A stretch of DNA of 64,000 bases from positions 895,118-959,117 of the forward strand of contig JAVJOO010000002.1 of NCBI GenBank assembly GCA_040216735.1. The letters run 5' to 3'. This document shows positions 27,866-36,990 of the stretch, one piece after another. The translations under genes and the position numbers were made by a program. The number at the start of each line of letters is the position of its first letter. The stretch's first letter is position 1. Source of the DNA: Alphaproteobacteria bacterium (GTDB taxonomy: Bacteria > Pseudomonadota > Alphaproteobacteria > SHVP01). The notes below the pieces were generated by a model. That model was not told the DNA's origin. It searched no databases and saw only the letters and a list, made by a program, of their open reading frames with translations.

Positions 27866-28909
27866 ATGAAAGCAGTCGTGATCCATGAGTGCGGGCCGTC
27901 GGATGTCTTGACCTATCAGGATATCGATACGCCGAAGGTCGGCCCGGGCGAGGTGCTCATCAACCTCAAGACCGTCGGTCTTAACCACTTCGATTTGGAC
28001 CTGCGTGCCGACGTTTCCGGCTATCTCGGGTTGAAGATGCCACACATCCTCGGTGTCGAGGGTGCCGGCGTTGTGGCGGAGATTGGTTCCGGGGTCACAG
28101 CATTTCGGGTCGGCGACCGCGTCATGCCTCAGCTTACGACATCGTCCGGCCAATGCAGGCGGGCAATTTGCAACTGCGCATTGGGCATGGACAACATCTG
28201 CATGGACTTTGACAAACTTGGTGTCACGCGGTGGGGAACCTACGCCGAGTATGTGAAGGTTTCGGAACCGAACGTCATTCGTATTCCTGACGGGCTCTCG
28301 GATTTGGATGCCGCGGCAACGCAGGTCGCGATGGCGACAGCGTGGGAACTTGTCGTGACCAAGGGCAAGGTCAAACAAGGCGAAGATGTCGTCGTCAACG
28401 CGGCAGGATCGGGTGTCGGTTCGGCGGCGGTGCAAATTGCCGCACTAGCCGGCGCCCGAGTGATTGCCACCGCCGGGTCCGACGAGAAACTGGACCGCGC
28501 CCGCCAGCTCGGCGCCTCGGAGGTTATCAACTACTCCAACCAAAGCATCGTGGACGAAGTGATGAAGATGACCGACGGTCGGGGAGCCGACGCCGTCATC
28601 GAGTGCGTGGGCGGCAACGTTCTCCAGCAAAGCCTCTCAGCACTTTGTCTCAACGGACGTCTGTCGACGGCGGGTGCGCATGCGGGCGAGAAAGTCGAAA
28701 TCGACATGATCGAGTTCTTCCGCAAGCAACTGACCATGACCTCCACGCACTTTGCGCCGGTCTCGACGAATCAGATGGTCCTTAAGCTCGTCAAGGAGGG
28801 CAAGCTGCGACCGGTCATTGAGAAGATCCTGCCGCTCAAGGAAATGAAATCGGCGCACGACATTATCGCCAGTCGCCGGTTCTTCGGCAAAGTCGTCCTG
28901 GAAGTCTAA
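27866..28909 (+). CDS. Zinc-type alcohol dehydrogenase / quinone reductase-like oxidoreductase
   Basis: MDR-superfamily oxidoreductase of 347 residues. N-terminal MKAVVIHECGPSDVLTYQDI (family-like start), PHILGVEGAGVV, a structural-zinc-type cysteine cluster (C..AICNC...NIC around 100-115) and the Rossmann AAGSGVGSAAVQIAALAGARVIAT. It uses NAD(P)H; the substrate is unknown. The ATG at 27866 sits 10 bases after GGGGAG. A much longer frame upstream overlaps the divergent methyltransferase and is not used. Nearest relatives are plausible as quinone reductase or crotonyl-type enzymes. Confidence 0.85.
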   Translation: MKAVVIHECGPSDVLTYQDIDTPKVGPGEVLINLKTVGLNHFDLDLRADVSGYLGLKMPHILGVEGAGVVAEIGSGVTAFRVGDRVMPQLTTSSGQCRRAICNCALGMDNICMDFDKLGVTRWGTYAEYVKVSEPNVIRIPDGLSDLDAAATQVAMATAWELVVTKGKVKQGEDVVVNAAGSGVGSAAVQIAALAGARVIATAGSDEKLDRARQLGASEVINYSNQSIVDEVMKMTDGRGADAVIECVGGNVLQQSLSALCLNGRLSTAGAHAGEKVEIDMIEFFRKQLTMTSTHFAPVSTNQMVLKLVKEGKLRPVIEKILPLKEMKSAHDIIASRRFFGKVVLEV

Positions 28910-28963
28910 CCAAAGTATCCGCGCGCTACCGAAAGCGTCTTTGCGCCGCGCATAGCGGCGGGC

Positions 28964-29701
28964 GTGTTAACAACCGCACCTCGGCTATTGCGCCGATCCG
29001 CCGGCTTCGCTTTGGATTTCGTTGCTCCCAACCGGTGTGGTGCCTGCGGGAGTCGCATTCATAGTGCTGGGCTGTGCAGCGCCTGCTGGACAAAGGCGCA
29101 GTTCGTGTCGGCCCCGCTGTGCGCGCGCTGCGGCTTGCCCTTCGACTTCGACGCCGGACCGGACCTGTGGTGCGGCGCCTGCATCGCCCATCCCCCCAGC
29201 TTCGACCGGGCTCGGTCGGCGCTGGTCTACGGCGACGTCTCGCGCGACCTGATATTGGCCTTCAAACACGGCGATCGCCTCGACCTCACACCATTGGCGG
29301 TGTCATGGTTGCAATCCGCCGGACGGGAGCTTCTTGCGGACGCAGATGTTGTCATCCCCGTCCCGCTACACCCGCGTCGGTTGCTCCGCCGTCGCTACAA
29401 TCAATCCTCGGTTATTGCTCTTCGTTTGGCTGCTGCAAACGGCCTCGGTGTTCTTGTCGGTGCACTGCGGCGTACGCGGAACACGCCTAGCCAGGGAGGA
29501 CTCGGGCGCCGGGCCCGGGAAACCAACGTCCGAGGCGCCATCCAAGTACATGCCGCCGCCCGATCGCTTGTCGCAGCGCGTCGCGTGCTCCTGATTGACG
29601 ATGTCCTCACAACCGGCGCAACCGTGAACGTGTGCGCCGGTGCCCTCCTCCGCGCCGGCGCAGCCCACGTCGACGTTCTAACTCTGGCGCGGGTAGTCTA
29701 G
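28964..29701 (+). CDS. ComF family protein (phosphoribosyltransferase-like)
   Basis: 245 residues. N-terminal zinc-finger-like cysteines (CGACG, CSACW, CARCGLPF, CGAC) followed by a phosphoribosyltransferase fold: VIPVPLHPRRLLRRRYNQS, TPSQGGLGRRARETNVRGAI (split) and the PRPP loop VLLIDDVLTTGATV. ComF-type proteins are related to competence and DNA uptake in some bacteria. It begins with GTG at 28964. Glutaredoxin follows, an order common in alphaproteobacteria. Confidence 0.88.
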   Translation: MLTTAPRLLRRSAGFALDFVAPNRCGACGSRIHSAGLCSACWTKAQFVSAPLCARCGLPFDFDAGPDLWCGACIAHPPSFDRARSALVYGDVSRDLILAFKHGDRLDLTPLAVSWLQSAGRELLADADVVIPVPLHPRRLLRRRYNQSSVIALRLAAANGLGVLVGALRRTRNTPSQGGLGRRARETNVRGAIQVHAAARSLVAARRVLLIDDVLTTGATVNVCAGALLRAGAAHVDVLTLARVV

Positions 29702-29803
29702 CGGTCACCCTAATTTGTAGAAATTGCGCCTAGCCCCTGTTGCGAACGCCTTATCGACGCACCTAGTGTATCGAAGTTGTTCCAATTTTGCGGTGCGAGG
29801 CCC

Positions 29804-30070
29804 ATGGCCAACGTTGAAATCTACACGACGATGATGTGCGGGTTCTGTGCCCGCGCCAAAAACTTGCTTAACAAGAAATCGGTCGCATTCGATGAGGTCG
29901 ACGTCACTTTCAGCGATGCAAAACGCGAGGAAATGATGTCGCGGTCCGAAGGGCGCTACACCGTGCCGCAGATATTCATTAACGGAAAAGGTATCGGCGG
30001 CTGCGACGAGCTTTACGCGTTGGAGCGCGAGGGGCGCCTCGACACCTTGCTGGCCGAAACCTCGGCTTAG
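29804..30070 (+). CDS. grxC: Glutaredoxin 3
   Basis: 88-residue glutathione-dependent thiol oxidoreductase. The active site is CGFC (MMCGFCARAK) rather than the usual CPYC. The cis-proline segment TVPQIFINGKGIGGCDEL is intact. The ATG at 29804 was preferred over one nine codons upstream because the family starts right at the first strand. A nitrilase gene follows after 12 bases. Confidence 0.93.
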   Translation: MANVEIYTTMMCGFCARAKNLLNKKSVAFDEVDVTFSDAKREEMMSRSEGRYTVPQIFINGKGIGGCDELYALEREGRLDTLLAETSA

Positions 30071-30082
30071 CGGTTCAAAGCC

Positions 30083-30919
30083 ATGAAAGTCGCTTGCGTC
30101 CAAGTCTGTGCAGGCGACGATATGGACCGCAATCTTGCGACCGCCGCCGAGGCGATCCGCGAGGCAGCCAGCGCGGGCGCGGACCTTATCGCGACGCCCG
30201 AAAATGTTGCGCTGATGGCGGCAAGCCGCGAACAGCTTCTGTCATTGGCCGTCGCGGAAGCCGTTCACCCCGCAGTTGCGCGATTCTCCTCGCTCGCCGC
30301 GGAAGTCCGGTGCTGGGTGCTTGCCGGGTCGGTCGGCGTCGCAACTGGCGACGGTCGGGTCTTTAACCGTTCGCTATTGTTTGGGCCCGACGGTCGCGTC
30401 GCCGCCCGTTACGATAAGATCCATATGTTCGATGTCGCCTTGCCGGGTGGGGAGACCTACCAGGAGTCCCGCAACTACCGACCAGGGTCCGACGTGGTAA
30501 TCGCCGACCTTCCTTGGGGCGCGCTGGGCATGACGATTTGCTACGACGTCCGGTTTCCGGAGCTCTATCGAACGCTCGGCCGCATGGAGGCCCAGTTGGT
30601 CAGCATTCCCTCTGCGTTCACCAAAGTGACGGGGCAGGCCCATTGGGCAGTCTTGCTCCGGGCCCGCGCGATCGAGTCCGGGGCTTTCGTCGTGGCACCG
30701 GCGCAGGTCGGGCGACACCCGGCGAACCGTGAAACCTATGGCCATTCCATGGTGGTCGGACCGTGGGGTGAGGTGCTGCTCGATGCGGGCGCGGCCCCCG
30801 GCGTATATTACGCCGATCTCGACTTCGCCAAGGTCAAGGCTGCGCGCGCCGCCATTCCGGCGTGGTCGACCTTCGCTGAATTTCGCGCCTCGGTATCTCC
30901 GGAAGCCGAACGGATTTAG
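30083..30919 (+). CDS. Carbon-nitrogen hydrolase (nitrilase superfamily, Nit1-like)
   Basis: 278-residue amidase-type enzyme. The Glu-Lys-Cys catalytic triad is visible: Glu in ATPENVALM, Lys in RYDKIHMFD and Cys in GMTICYDVRFPELYR. The IHMFDVALP segment and the closing ETYGHSMVVGPWGEVL resemble Nit1/YafV-type enzymes that repair deaminated glutathione. Between grxC and DUF1178, which fits a thiol-metabolism role. Confidence 0.9.
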   Translation: MKVACVQVCAGDDMDRNLATAAEAIREAASAGADLIATPENVALMAASREQLLSLAVAEAVHPAVARFSSLAAEVRCWVLAGSVGVATGDGRVFNRSLLFGPDGRVAARYDKIHMFDVALPGGETYQESRNYRPGSDVVIADLPWGALGMTICYDVRFPELYRTLGRMEAQLVSIPSAFTKVTGQAHWAVLLRARAIESGAFVVAPAQVGRHPANRETYGHSMVVGPWGEVLLDAGAAPGVYYADLDFAKVKAARAAIPAWSTFAEFRASVSPEAERI

Positions 30920-31010
30920 CCGCAAGGCTTTGTTTCCAGCGCATCGGCCTTGAACTCGGGAATACCCTTCTATATCGAGACTTGATTGCAGTTAGGACTC
31001 GTCGTTCAGC

Positions 31011-31466
31011 ATGATCTCATTCGATCTTCGTTGTACAAATGCTCACGTATTCGAAGCGTGGTTTTCGAATAGCGAGGCATACCAGCGCCAAGTTCAACAG
31101 GGCGAATTGGCATGCCCGATCTGTGGCGACACCTGTCTCGACAAAGCGCTCATGGCGCCCCACATCAGCACGCAGGCGCCGGAGATCTCCAAGTCCGGTT
31201 CCAATGTGGCGCCGTTGCCGGTGGCGACTGGCGCGACCAATCGGGCGGCGGAGTTGATGAAAATGGCCCGGGCGTTGCGCGAAGAGGTGGAGAAAAATTT
31301 CGACCACGTCGGCGAGACCTTCGCCGAGGAAGCCAAAAAAATCCACTATGGGGAAACGGATCATCGCAACATCTACGGCGAAATGACTCCGGACGAAGCG
31401 GCCGACCTACGTGAAGAGGGCGTCGAGTTCGGCGTTCTCCCATGGCCGACCAAGGAAGATGCTTAG
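31011..31466 (+). CDS. DUF1178 family protein
   Basis: 151 residues. The N-terminus MISFDLRCTNAHVFEAWFSN and the zinc-ribbon-like CPICGDT...KALMAPHIS are diagnostic for DUF1178. An alanine-rich middle and the C-terminal HRNIYGEMTPDEAADLREEGVEF close the family pattern. Function unknown; likely a small metal-binding protein. It overlaps the convergent ubiG stop by four bases (TTAG). Confidence 0.9.
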   Translation: MISFDLRCTNAHVFEAWFSNSEAYQRQVQQGELACPICGDTCLDKALMAPHISTQAPEISKSGSNVAPLPVATGATNRAAELMKMARALREEVEKNFDHVGETFAEEAKKIHYGETDHRNIYGEMTPDEAADLREEGVEFGVLPWPTKEDA

Positions 31467-32218
31467 TTTGGCGTTGCAAACGCCAGATAGTTGACGTTCA
31501 AATCGCTCGTCAATCGCCATTCGCGCGCGAGGGGCGCATAGGACAGCCCCGCTAGATCGGTTATTTTCAGCCCCGTTCCGGCTAGGTGCGCACGAAGTTC
31601 CGAGGGCCGGAGGAATCGGTTCCAATCGTGGGTGCCCTTCGGAAGCCACCCTAGAACATACTCGGCGCCAACGATCGCCAACGCATAGGCTTTCAACGTC
31701 CTGTTAAGGGTCGCGAGGACCATTGCCGAATCGGCGCCTCGAAGAATTTGTGTGCTCGCCGTAAGAAACGCCGGAACGTCCGCGACATGCTCGACGACCT
31801 CCATGTTAAGAACGACGTCGAACGTTTCGCCCCACGCCGCAAGATCTTCCGCCGTCGCTTGGACATAGTCGATCTCAAGGCCGGCATCGGCAGCGTGCCG
31901 GCGTGCGATCTCGACGTTTTCCTCCGACGGGTCGATGCCCACGACATCCGCCCCGAGGCGCCGAATCGGTTCACACAACAAACCCCCACCGCACCCGATG
32001 TCGGCGACCCGAAGGCCACGGAGCGGCGTCGGACTATCGGGGTCACGCGCTAATCGCTGGCACAGCCGGTCTCGGATGTACCGCAGTCTTACCGGATTGA
32101 TGAGGTGCAGCGGCCGAAAGGGGCCCTGCGCGTCCCACCACATCGTGGACATTTTCGCAAAACGATCGACCTCGACGGGGTCGATCGAGCTCCTCGCTGT
32201 GGCGGACTCAAGGGTCAC
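31463..32218 (-). CDS. ubiG: Ubiquinone biosynthesis O-methyltransferase
   Basis: Catalyses both O-methylations of ubiquinone synthesis. 251 residues: DPVEVDRFAKMSTMWWD and GPFRPLHLINPVRLRYI are the UbiG N-terminal signature, VADIGCGGGLLCEPIRRLGA (parts) is the SAM-binding motif I, and VLNMEVVEHVADVPAF follows. GTHDWNRFLRPSEL is typical of the C-terminal part. The start codon is GTG at 32218. Divergent from lysC, with a shared palindrome in the 129-base gap. Confidence 0.95.
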   Translation of the reverse strand: MTLESATARSSIDPVEVDRFAKMSTMWWDAQGPFRPLHLINPVRLRYIRDRLCQRLARDPDSPTPLRGLRVADIGCGGGLLCEPIRRLGADVVGIDPSEENVEIARRHAADAGLEIDYVQATAEDLAAWGETFDVVLNMEVVEHVADVPAFLTASTQILRGADSAMVLATLNRTLKAYALAIVGAEYVLGWLPKGTHDWNRFLRPSELRAHLAGTGLKITDLAGLSYAPLAREWRLTSDLNVNYLAFATPN

Positions 32219-32237
32219 TGGGTTGGGCCTTGCTTGC

Positions 32238-32268
32238 TTGGCGATTGTGTCGCGTATATGTATACGCG
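32238..32268 (+). promoter_or_regulatory. Predicted lysC promoter overlapped by an 18-bp inverted repeat
   Basis: TTGGCG (32238-32243) and TATACG (32261-32266) are separated by 17 bases. The inverted repeat CGCGTATA-TG-TATACGCG at 32251-32268 covers the -10 box, as an operator would. It lies in the lysC/ubiG divergent region, so it could act on both genes. Confidence 0.45.
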
Positions 32269-32347
32269 CCCCTGCCGGAACAAGAAAATACTTCGGGCGC
32301 CGTAATCAGGGGGGCCGTATGCGGCCGCTACCTCTATTCCGGGTACT

Positions 32348-33568
32348 ATGTCTGTTGTCGTTCTAAAATTTGGCGGTACTTCCGTCGCTGATCTCGAGCG
32401 GATTAGAAACGCCGCGTCGAGAATCAAGCGCGAGTGCGACCGCGGGAACCATGTCGCCGTTGTTGTTTCGGCGATGGCGGGCACGACTAACCAACTCGTC
32501 CGCTGGGCGGACGAGGCGTCGCCGCTGTACGATACTCGTGAATACGACGCGATCGTTGCCACGGGAGAGCAGGTGACTGCAGGCCTTCTCGCGATCGTCC
32601 TGCAAGATATGGGGATTTCCGCGCGGTCCTGGATGGGGTGGCAGCTACCCATCCACACCGACTCGTCCCATGGCGCGGCGCGAATCAAGGACATCGACGT
32701 CGGCGAAATCCGAAAGCGATTCGAGCACGGTGAGGTGGCCGTCATCGCGGGCTTTCAGGGGCTGAGCGAAGAAAACCGAATCACGACACTGGGGCGAGGC
32801 GGTTCCGATACGAGTGCGGTTGCCATGGCGGCGGCGCTAAATGCCGACCGTTGCGACATCTATACCGACGTGGACGGGGTATATACGTCGGATCCTCGAA
32901 TTGTGACCCGGGCAAGGAAACTTGAGAAAATCACCTATGAGGAGATGCTCGAACTTGCGTCTCTTGGGGCAAAAGTACTGCAAACGCGGTCCGTCGAACT
33001 CGCGATGAACCATGGAGTCAAACTTCAAGTGCTTTCGAGCTTCAGCGATTCACCGGGTACGCTCGTTGTCGACGAGGATGAGATTGTGGAAAAAGAGATC
33101 GTTAGTGGCATCGCCTATTCTCGCGATGAAGCAAAAATCACGTTGCGGCGAGTCGCCGACCGACCTGGCGTTGCCGCCGCGGTCTTCGGATCACTGGCCG
33201 ACGCGAATATCAATGTGGACATGATTGTCCAGAACATCTCCCAAGACGATAAGTTTACCGACCTAACCTTTACCGTCACGCGCGCCCATCTGGACCGGGC
33301 CATTGCCGTTATCGAGAAGGCGCGTCCGGATGTTGGCTACGAAGAGCTGAAATCCGACGAGGGAGTAACCAAAGTCTCGGTCATCGGCGTCGGAATGCGA
33401 AGCCACGCAGGTGTTGCTCAGCGGATGTTTGCGACCCTGGCCGAGCGCGGAATCAACATCCAGGTTATTTCGACGTCTGAGATCAAGGTCAGCGTACTCA
33501 TCGAAGAAGAGTACACTGAACTCGCGTTGCGGGCGCTGCACACCGCCTATGGGCTGGACGATGAATGA
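32348..33568 (+). CDS. lysC: Aspartate kinase
   Basis: First step of the aspartate family (lysine, threonine, methionine). 406 residues: VLKFGGTSVADLERIRNAA, a catalytic domain to about 245 including GRGGSDTSAVAMAAAL and TDVDGVYTSDPRIV, then two ACT domains that should bind lysine or threonine. It is translationally linked to the next gene, which starts in its last eight bases (ATGAATGA). A small hairpin GGCCG-TATG-CGGCC at 32313-32326 lies in its leader. Confidence 0.96.
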   Translation: MSVVVLKFGGTSVADLERIRNAASRIKRECDRGNHVAVVVSAMAGTTNQLVRWADEASPLYDTREYDAIVATGEQVTAGLLAIVLQDMGISARSWMGWQLPIHTDSSHGAARIKDIDVGEIRKRFEHGEVAVIAGFQGLSEENRITTLGRGGSDTSAVAMAAALNADRCDIYTDVDGVYTSDPRIVTRARKLEKITYEEMLELASLGAKVLQTRSVELAMNHGVKLQVLSSFSDSPGTLVVDEDEIVEKEIVSGIAYSRDEAKITLRRVADRPGVAAAVFGSLADANINVDMIVQNISQDDKFTDLTFTVTRAHLDRAIAVIEKARPDVGYEELKSDEGVTKVSVIGVGMRSHAGVAQRMFATLAERGINIQVISTSEIKVSVLIEEEYTELALRALHTAYGLDDE

Positions 33569-34637
33569 TGATGGGTCGCTAACTTCCCACGCGCAGCTTA
33601 AGCGTCTCTGGGACAGGGGCGCCTCATTTCTCGGTACCGACTACGCCATTCTCGGTGGAGCGATGAGTTGGTTGTCCGATCGTCACCTTGTCTCGGCGAT
33701 CTCGAATGCCGGTGGGTTCGGGGTCATCGCCTGTGGGTCGCTTAGCCCTTCCGAGCTGGATGTCGAGATTGCGGCGACATATGAGCTGACCGACCGTCCT
33801 TTCGGGGTCAACCTCATTACCATGCACCCCGACCTAGGTCAGTTGATCGCCACATGCGGAAAACGAGGCGTGAGCCATGTTGCCCTTGCCGGCGGCCTAC
33901 CTCCGGCATCGGCCATATCCCAACTGAAGGACGCCGGCATTCGGGTGCTCGCCTTTGCGCCGGCCCTCGCTCTCGCGAAAAGGCTCGTCCGGTCGGGCGT
34001 GGACGCGCTCGTTATCGAAGGTATGGAAGCGGGTGGGCACATCGGTCCGGTGTCGACCGGCGTCCTCGCACAAGAAATTCTTCCTGCGATTCAAGACATT
34101 CCGGTTTTCGTAGCTGGCGGAATCGGTCATGGCGATGCGATCGCGATGTATCTCGCCGCCGGAGCATCGGGCGTCCAGATGGGCACCCGCTTCGTATGTG
34201 CGACCGAGTGTATCGCTCATCCGAGGTTCAAGCAGGCGTTTTTGCGCGGGCACGCGCGCGATGCGGTGCCCTCGACCCAACTCGACGAGCGGTTTCCGGT
34301 TATACCCGTCCGTGCGCTGGGCAACAAAGGAACGCAGCTTTTCGTTGAGAAACAACGCGAAGTCATTGCAAAGGTCGATGCTGGCGCGATGTCTCAAGCG
34401 GAAGCCCAGTTGGCCATTGAGCGATTTTGGGCCGGAGCCTTGCGACGGGCGGCGATCGAAGGTGACGTCGAATTCGGTTCGGTGATGGCCGGCCAGAGCG
34501 TCGGTTTGGTCACGAAGGAAGAGCCTGTTGCCGAAATCATTGAACACCTCGTCGACGAGGCTGCGGCGGCGCTTCATAAGGTAGCGATTCGCTCCGCCGG
34601 TCCGGCACCGTTTGGGCAGGCTGCGACACTGAGATGA
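33561..34637 (+). CDS. NAD(P)H-dependent flavin oxidoreductase (nitronate monooxygenase / FabK family)
   Basis: 358 residues from the ATG at 33561. TIM-barrel FMN enzyme: GGAMSWLSDRHLVSAISNAGGFGVIA (parts) at the start, GVDALVIEGMEAGGHIG, and the FMN-phosphate site VFVAGGIGHGDAIAMYLAAGASGVQMGTRF (in parts). It may be nitronate monooxygenase or an enoyl-ACP reductase-like protein; the distinction needs structure. It is embedded between lysC and ptsP with overlaps at both ends (8 and 4 bases). Confidence 0.85.
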   Translation: MNDDGSLTSHAQLKRLWDRGASFLGTDYAILGGAMSWLSDRHLVSAISNAGGFGVIACGSLSPSELDVEIAATYELTDRPFGVNLITMHPDLGQLIATCGKRGVSHVALAGGLPPASAISQLKDAGIRVLAFAPALALAKRLVRSGVDALVIEGMEAGGHIGPVSTGVLAQEILPAIQDIPVFVAGGIGHGDAIAMYLAAGASGVQMGTRFVCATECIAHPRFKQAFLRGHARDAVPSTQLDERFPVIPVRALGNKGTQLFVEKQREVIAKVDAGAMSQAEAQLAIERFWAGALRRAAIEGDVEFGSVMAGQSVGLVTKEEPVAEIIEHLVDEAAAALHKVAIRSAGPAPFGQAATLR

Positions 34638-36898
34638 GCCCGGAGAAGGTCGCGGGGCCCCGCGCCCTGTTGCACCAGCTTCGCGCATTGATGGCCGCAG
34701 AGGGCGCCCCTCAGGCCAGACTGGATACCGTCACCAAGATCATTGCAACAAATATGGCGGCTGACGTCTGCTCGCTCTATTTGCGGCGGGCCGGGGATGT
34801 TTTAGAGCTTTTCTCAACATACGGACTTCGTCCCGAATCGGTCCACCTGACGCGGCTACGGGTCGGTGAGGGCTTGATCGGCGAAGTTGTTGCAAAGGGC
34901 AAGACCCTTGCGCTTGCCGATGCCCAGGCGCATCCGCTATTTGCCTATCGACCGGAAACCGGCGAGGAGAGCTTTCATTCGCTTCTAGGCGTACCTCTAC
35001 AGCGGGGCGGGCGGGTCATTGGCGCGCTGTCGGTCCAAAATCGCGCCAAGCGCCAATACTCGACGGAAGAAGCCGAGGTTCTGCAAACCGTCGCGATGGT
35101 CCTTTGCGAGCTGGTTCTTGCGTCAGCGCTCGTTGCCGAGGGCGAGACCGCGGATATTGACGGCAACGCCACGCTGCCCCTTCGGTTCGAAGGGCTACCC
35201 CTTGCGGGGGGGATTGGCCATGGAAAGGCGTTCCTTCATCGTGGGCCGCGTCTTGTCCACGACCTCGTTTCGGAAGACTCGGAACGGGAACGCGAACGGC
35301 TTGATGAGGCGATCGACGCATTTCTTCGGCGTATTCAAATCTTGATCGCGCAAAGTGAGTCGCGAATCGGCGATGCCGGGCGCGAGATTCTCGGAACCTA
35401 TCGGATGTTTGCCCAAGATCTTGGCTGGCAACGCAGAATGCGCGAGGCAGTCCATGACGGGCTGACTGCGGAGGGAGCGGTCTGCAGGGTTCAAGAGGAG
35501 AACCGCCGCCGATTAGCGCCGTCGCCCTATTTCCGGGACCGCATTGCCGATTTCGACGACCTCTCCAGCCAATTGTTGCGAGAGTTGGGAGGGGGCGCCG
35601 ACTTGGTGGCCAACGATCTGCCCCAAGACGCCGTCCTCGTTGCACGAAGTCTTGGGCCGGCCGAACTACTGGAATACGACCGCGAAAGATTGCGCGCGAT
35701 CGTGCTCGGCGAGGGGTCGCCCACATCGCACATGGTCTTGGTCGCTCGATCGTTGAACATCCCGGTCGTCGGTCGGATTGCCGGCGCGCTGACGCGATTT
35801 CAACCCGGGGATCCGGTCGTGGTCGACGGTTGGCGTGGCTTGGTTCACGTGCGACCTGACGACAGTGTCTACGATGACCTCGTCGATTCGATTGAGGAGG
35901 AGTCGAGGCGTCGTGCCGACTACGAAACCGTGCGGAGCATGCCGGCGCAATCGGTCGATGGTGTGGATTTTGATTTGCAGCTGAATGTCGGTCTCCTTAG
36001 CGAGCTGCCGTTCTTTGACTCCACCGGTGCGACGGGAATCGGTCTGTTGCGGACGGAGCTCCTATTCTTGACTCACCCAACATTTCCCTCTGTTAGCGAT
36101 CAAGAGGCAGCCTACCGGGAGGTTCTGGATGCGGCTCGAGGTCGTCCCGTCGTGTTCAGAACTTTTGACTTGGGCGGCGACAAGGTCCTGCCAAATCTAG
36201 ATCGACCGCTAATGCGCGAGGAAAATCCGGCGATGGGTTGGCGGGCTCTGCGCGTCGGCCTCGATCGACCGTCCGTTTTGCGCAACCAGTTGAGGGCATT
36301 GATCTCGGCCGTTCGTGGGCAACCCCTCACGATCATGTTCCCGATGGCAGCTGAGTTTGCCGAAGTTGCCAGTGCACGAGCGATTCTCGACATTGAAATC
36401 GCTCGCCAAGGCCAGAGAGGTCGCCCGACACCGTCGTCGGTGCAGGTCGGCGCCATGATCGAAGTGCCATCGCTGGCGTGGCAGGCAAATAAAGTGGCCG
36501 AGGCCGCCGATTTCGTCTCGATCGGTACCAACGATCTTCTCCAATATTTTTTTGCAAGCGATCGGACCAATCCGCGTTTAGCGAATCGTTACGATGCCCT
36601 CTCGCCTAGCTTTCTCAGGCTGCTGAGGAGCATCCGCGAAGCTTGCGACCTAAAAGGAACGCCTGTGGCTATTTGCGGTGACATGGCGGCGAATCCGCTT
36701 GAGGCCGTCTGCCTCGCAGGGCTGGGCTTTCGGACGCTATCGGTGCCGGCACCCGCCTATGGTGCTGTCAAGAAAGCCTTGCGTAGCCTCGATTGCGCCG
36801 CAATTGCATCCTACATTGAGGGCCGTATGGGGGGCGCCGACCGTTCACTGCGCGACGAAGTAAGACTCTTCGTCCAAGATCGCGGTTTTTCCTTTTAA
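34634..36898 (+). CDS. ptsP: Phosphoenolpyruvate-protein phosphotransferase PtsP (EI-Ntr)
   Basis: First component of the nitrogen-related PTS; it autophosphorylates from PEP and passes the phosphate to NPr. The 754-residue protein has a GAF domain (about 20-160), a PEP-utilising N-terminal domain with the active histidine in GEGSPTSHMVLVARSLNIP (positions about 355-375), and the PEP-binding TIM barrel: GIGLLRTELLFL, RTFDLGGDK, NPAMGWRALR, FVSIGTNDLLQYFFASDR and CGDMAANP. No sugar-transport domains are attached. The start overlaps the previous stop (ATGA). Confidence 0.95.
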   Translation: MSPEKVAGPRALLHQLRALMAAEGAPQARLDTVTKIIATNMAADVCSLYLRRAGDVLELFSTYGLRPESVHLTRLRVGEGLIGEVVAKGKTLALADAQAHPLFAYRPETGEESFHSLLGVPLQRGGRVIGALSVQNRAKRQYSTEEAEVLQTVAMVLCELVLASALVAEGETADIDGNATLPLRFEGLPLAGGIGHGKAFLHRGPRLVHDLVSEDSERERERLDEAIDAFLRRIQILIAQSESRIGDAGREILGTYRMFAQDLGWQRRMREAVHDGLTAEGAVCRVQEENRRRLAPSPYFRDRIADFDDLSSQLLRELGGGADLVANDLPQDAVLVARSLGPAELLEYDRERLRAIVLGEGSPTSHMVLVARSLNIPVVGRIAGALTRFQPGDPVVVDGWRGLVHVRPDDSVYDDLVDSIEEESRRRADYETVRSMPAQSVDGVDFDLQLNVGLLSELPFFDSTGATGIGLLRTELLFLTHPTFPSVSDQEAAYREVLDAARGRPVVFRTFDLGGDKVLPNLDRPLMREENPAMGWRALRVGLDRPSVLRNQLRALISAVRGQPLTIMFPMAAEFAEVASARAILDIEIARQGQRGRPTPSSVQVGAMIEVPSLAWQANKVAEAADFVSIGTNDLLQYFFASDRTNPRLANRYDALSPSFLRLLRSIREACDLKGTPVAICGDMAANPLEAVCLAGLGFRTLSVPAPAYGAVKKALRSLDCAAIASYIEGRMGGADRSLRDEVRLFVQDRGFSF

Positions 36899-36990
36899 CT
36901 ATTTGCAAATAGTCAATTTTCTGGTTTACTCACACCCTGTGTGAAGTGTGGAAAACTCCCCCTCGAACGCGTGGGGTGGGTTTTTTCCAT
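36898..36990 (+). terminator. Palindromes and probable terminator after ptsP
   Basis: A perfect 16-base palindrome, ACTATTTGCAAATAGT, starts on the last base of the ptsP stop and is followed by CAATTTT. Then come TCACAC-CCT-GTGTGA (36930-36944) and a CCCC/GGGG stem with a T6 tract ending at 36986. At least one of these probably terminates ptsP. The GC stem is only four pairs with a ten-base loop. The rest of the 253-base gap to rodZ holds a TTGACA (37048-37053) without a convincing -10 box. Confidence 0.4.
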
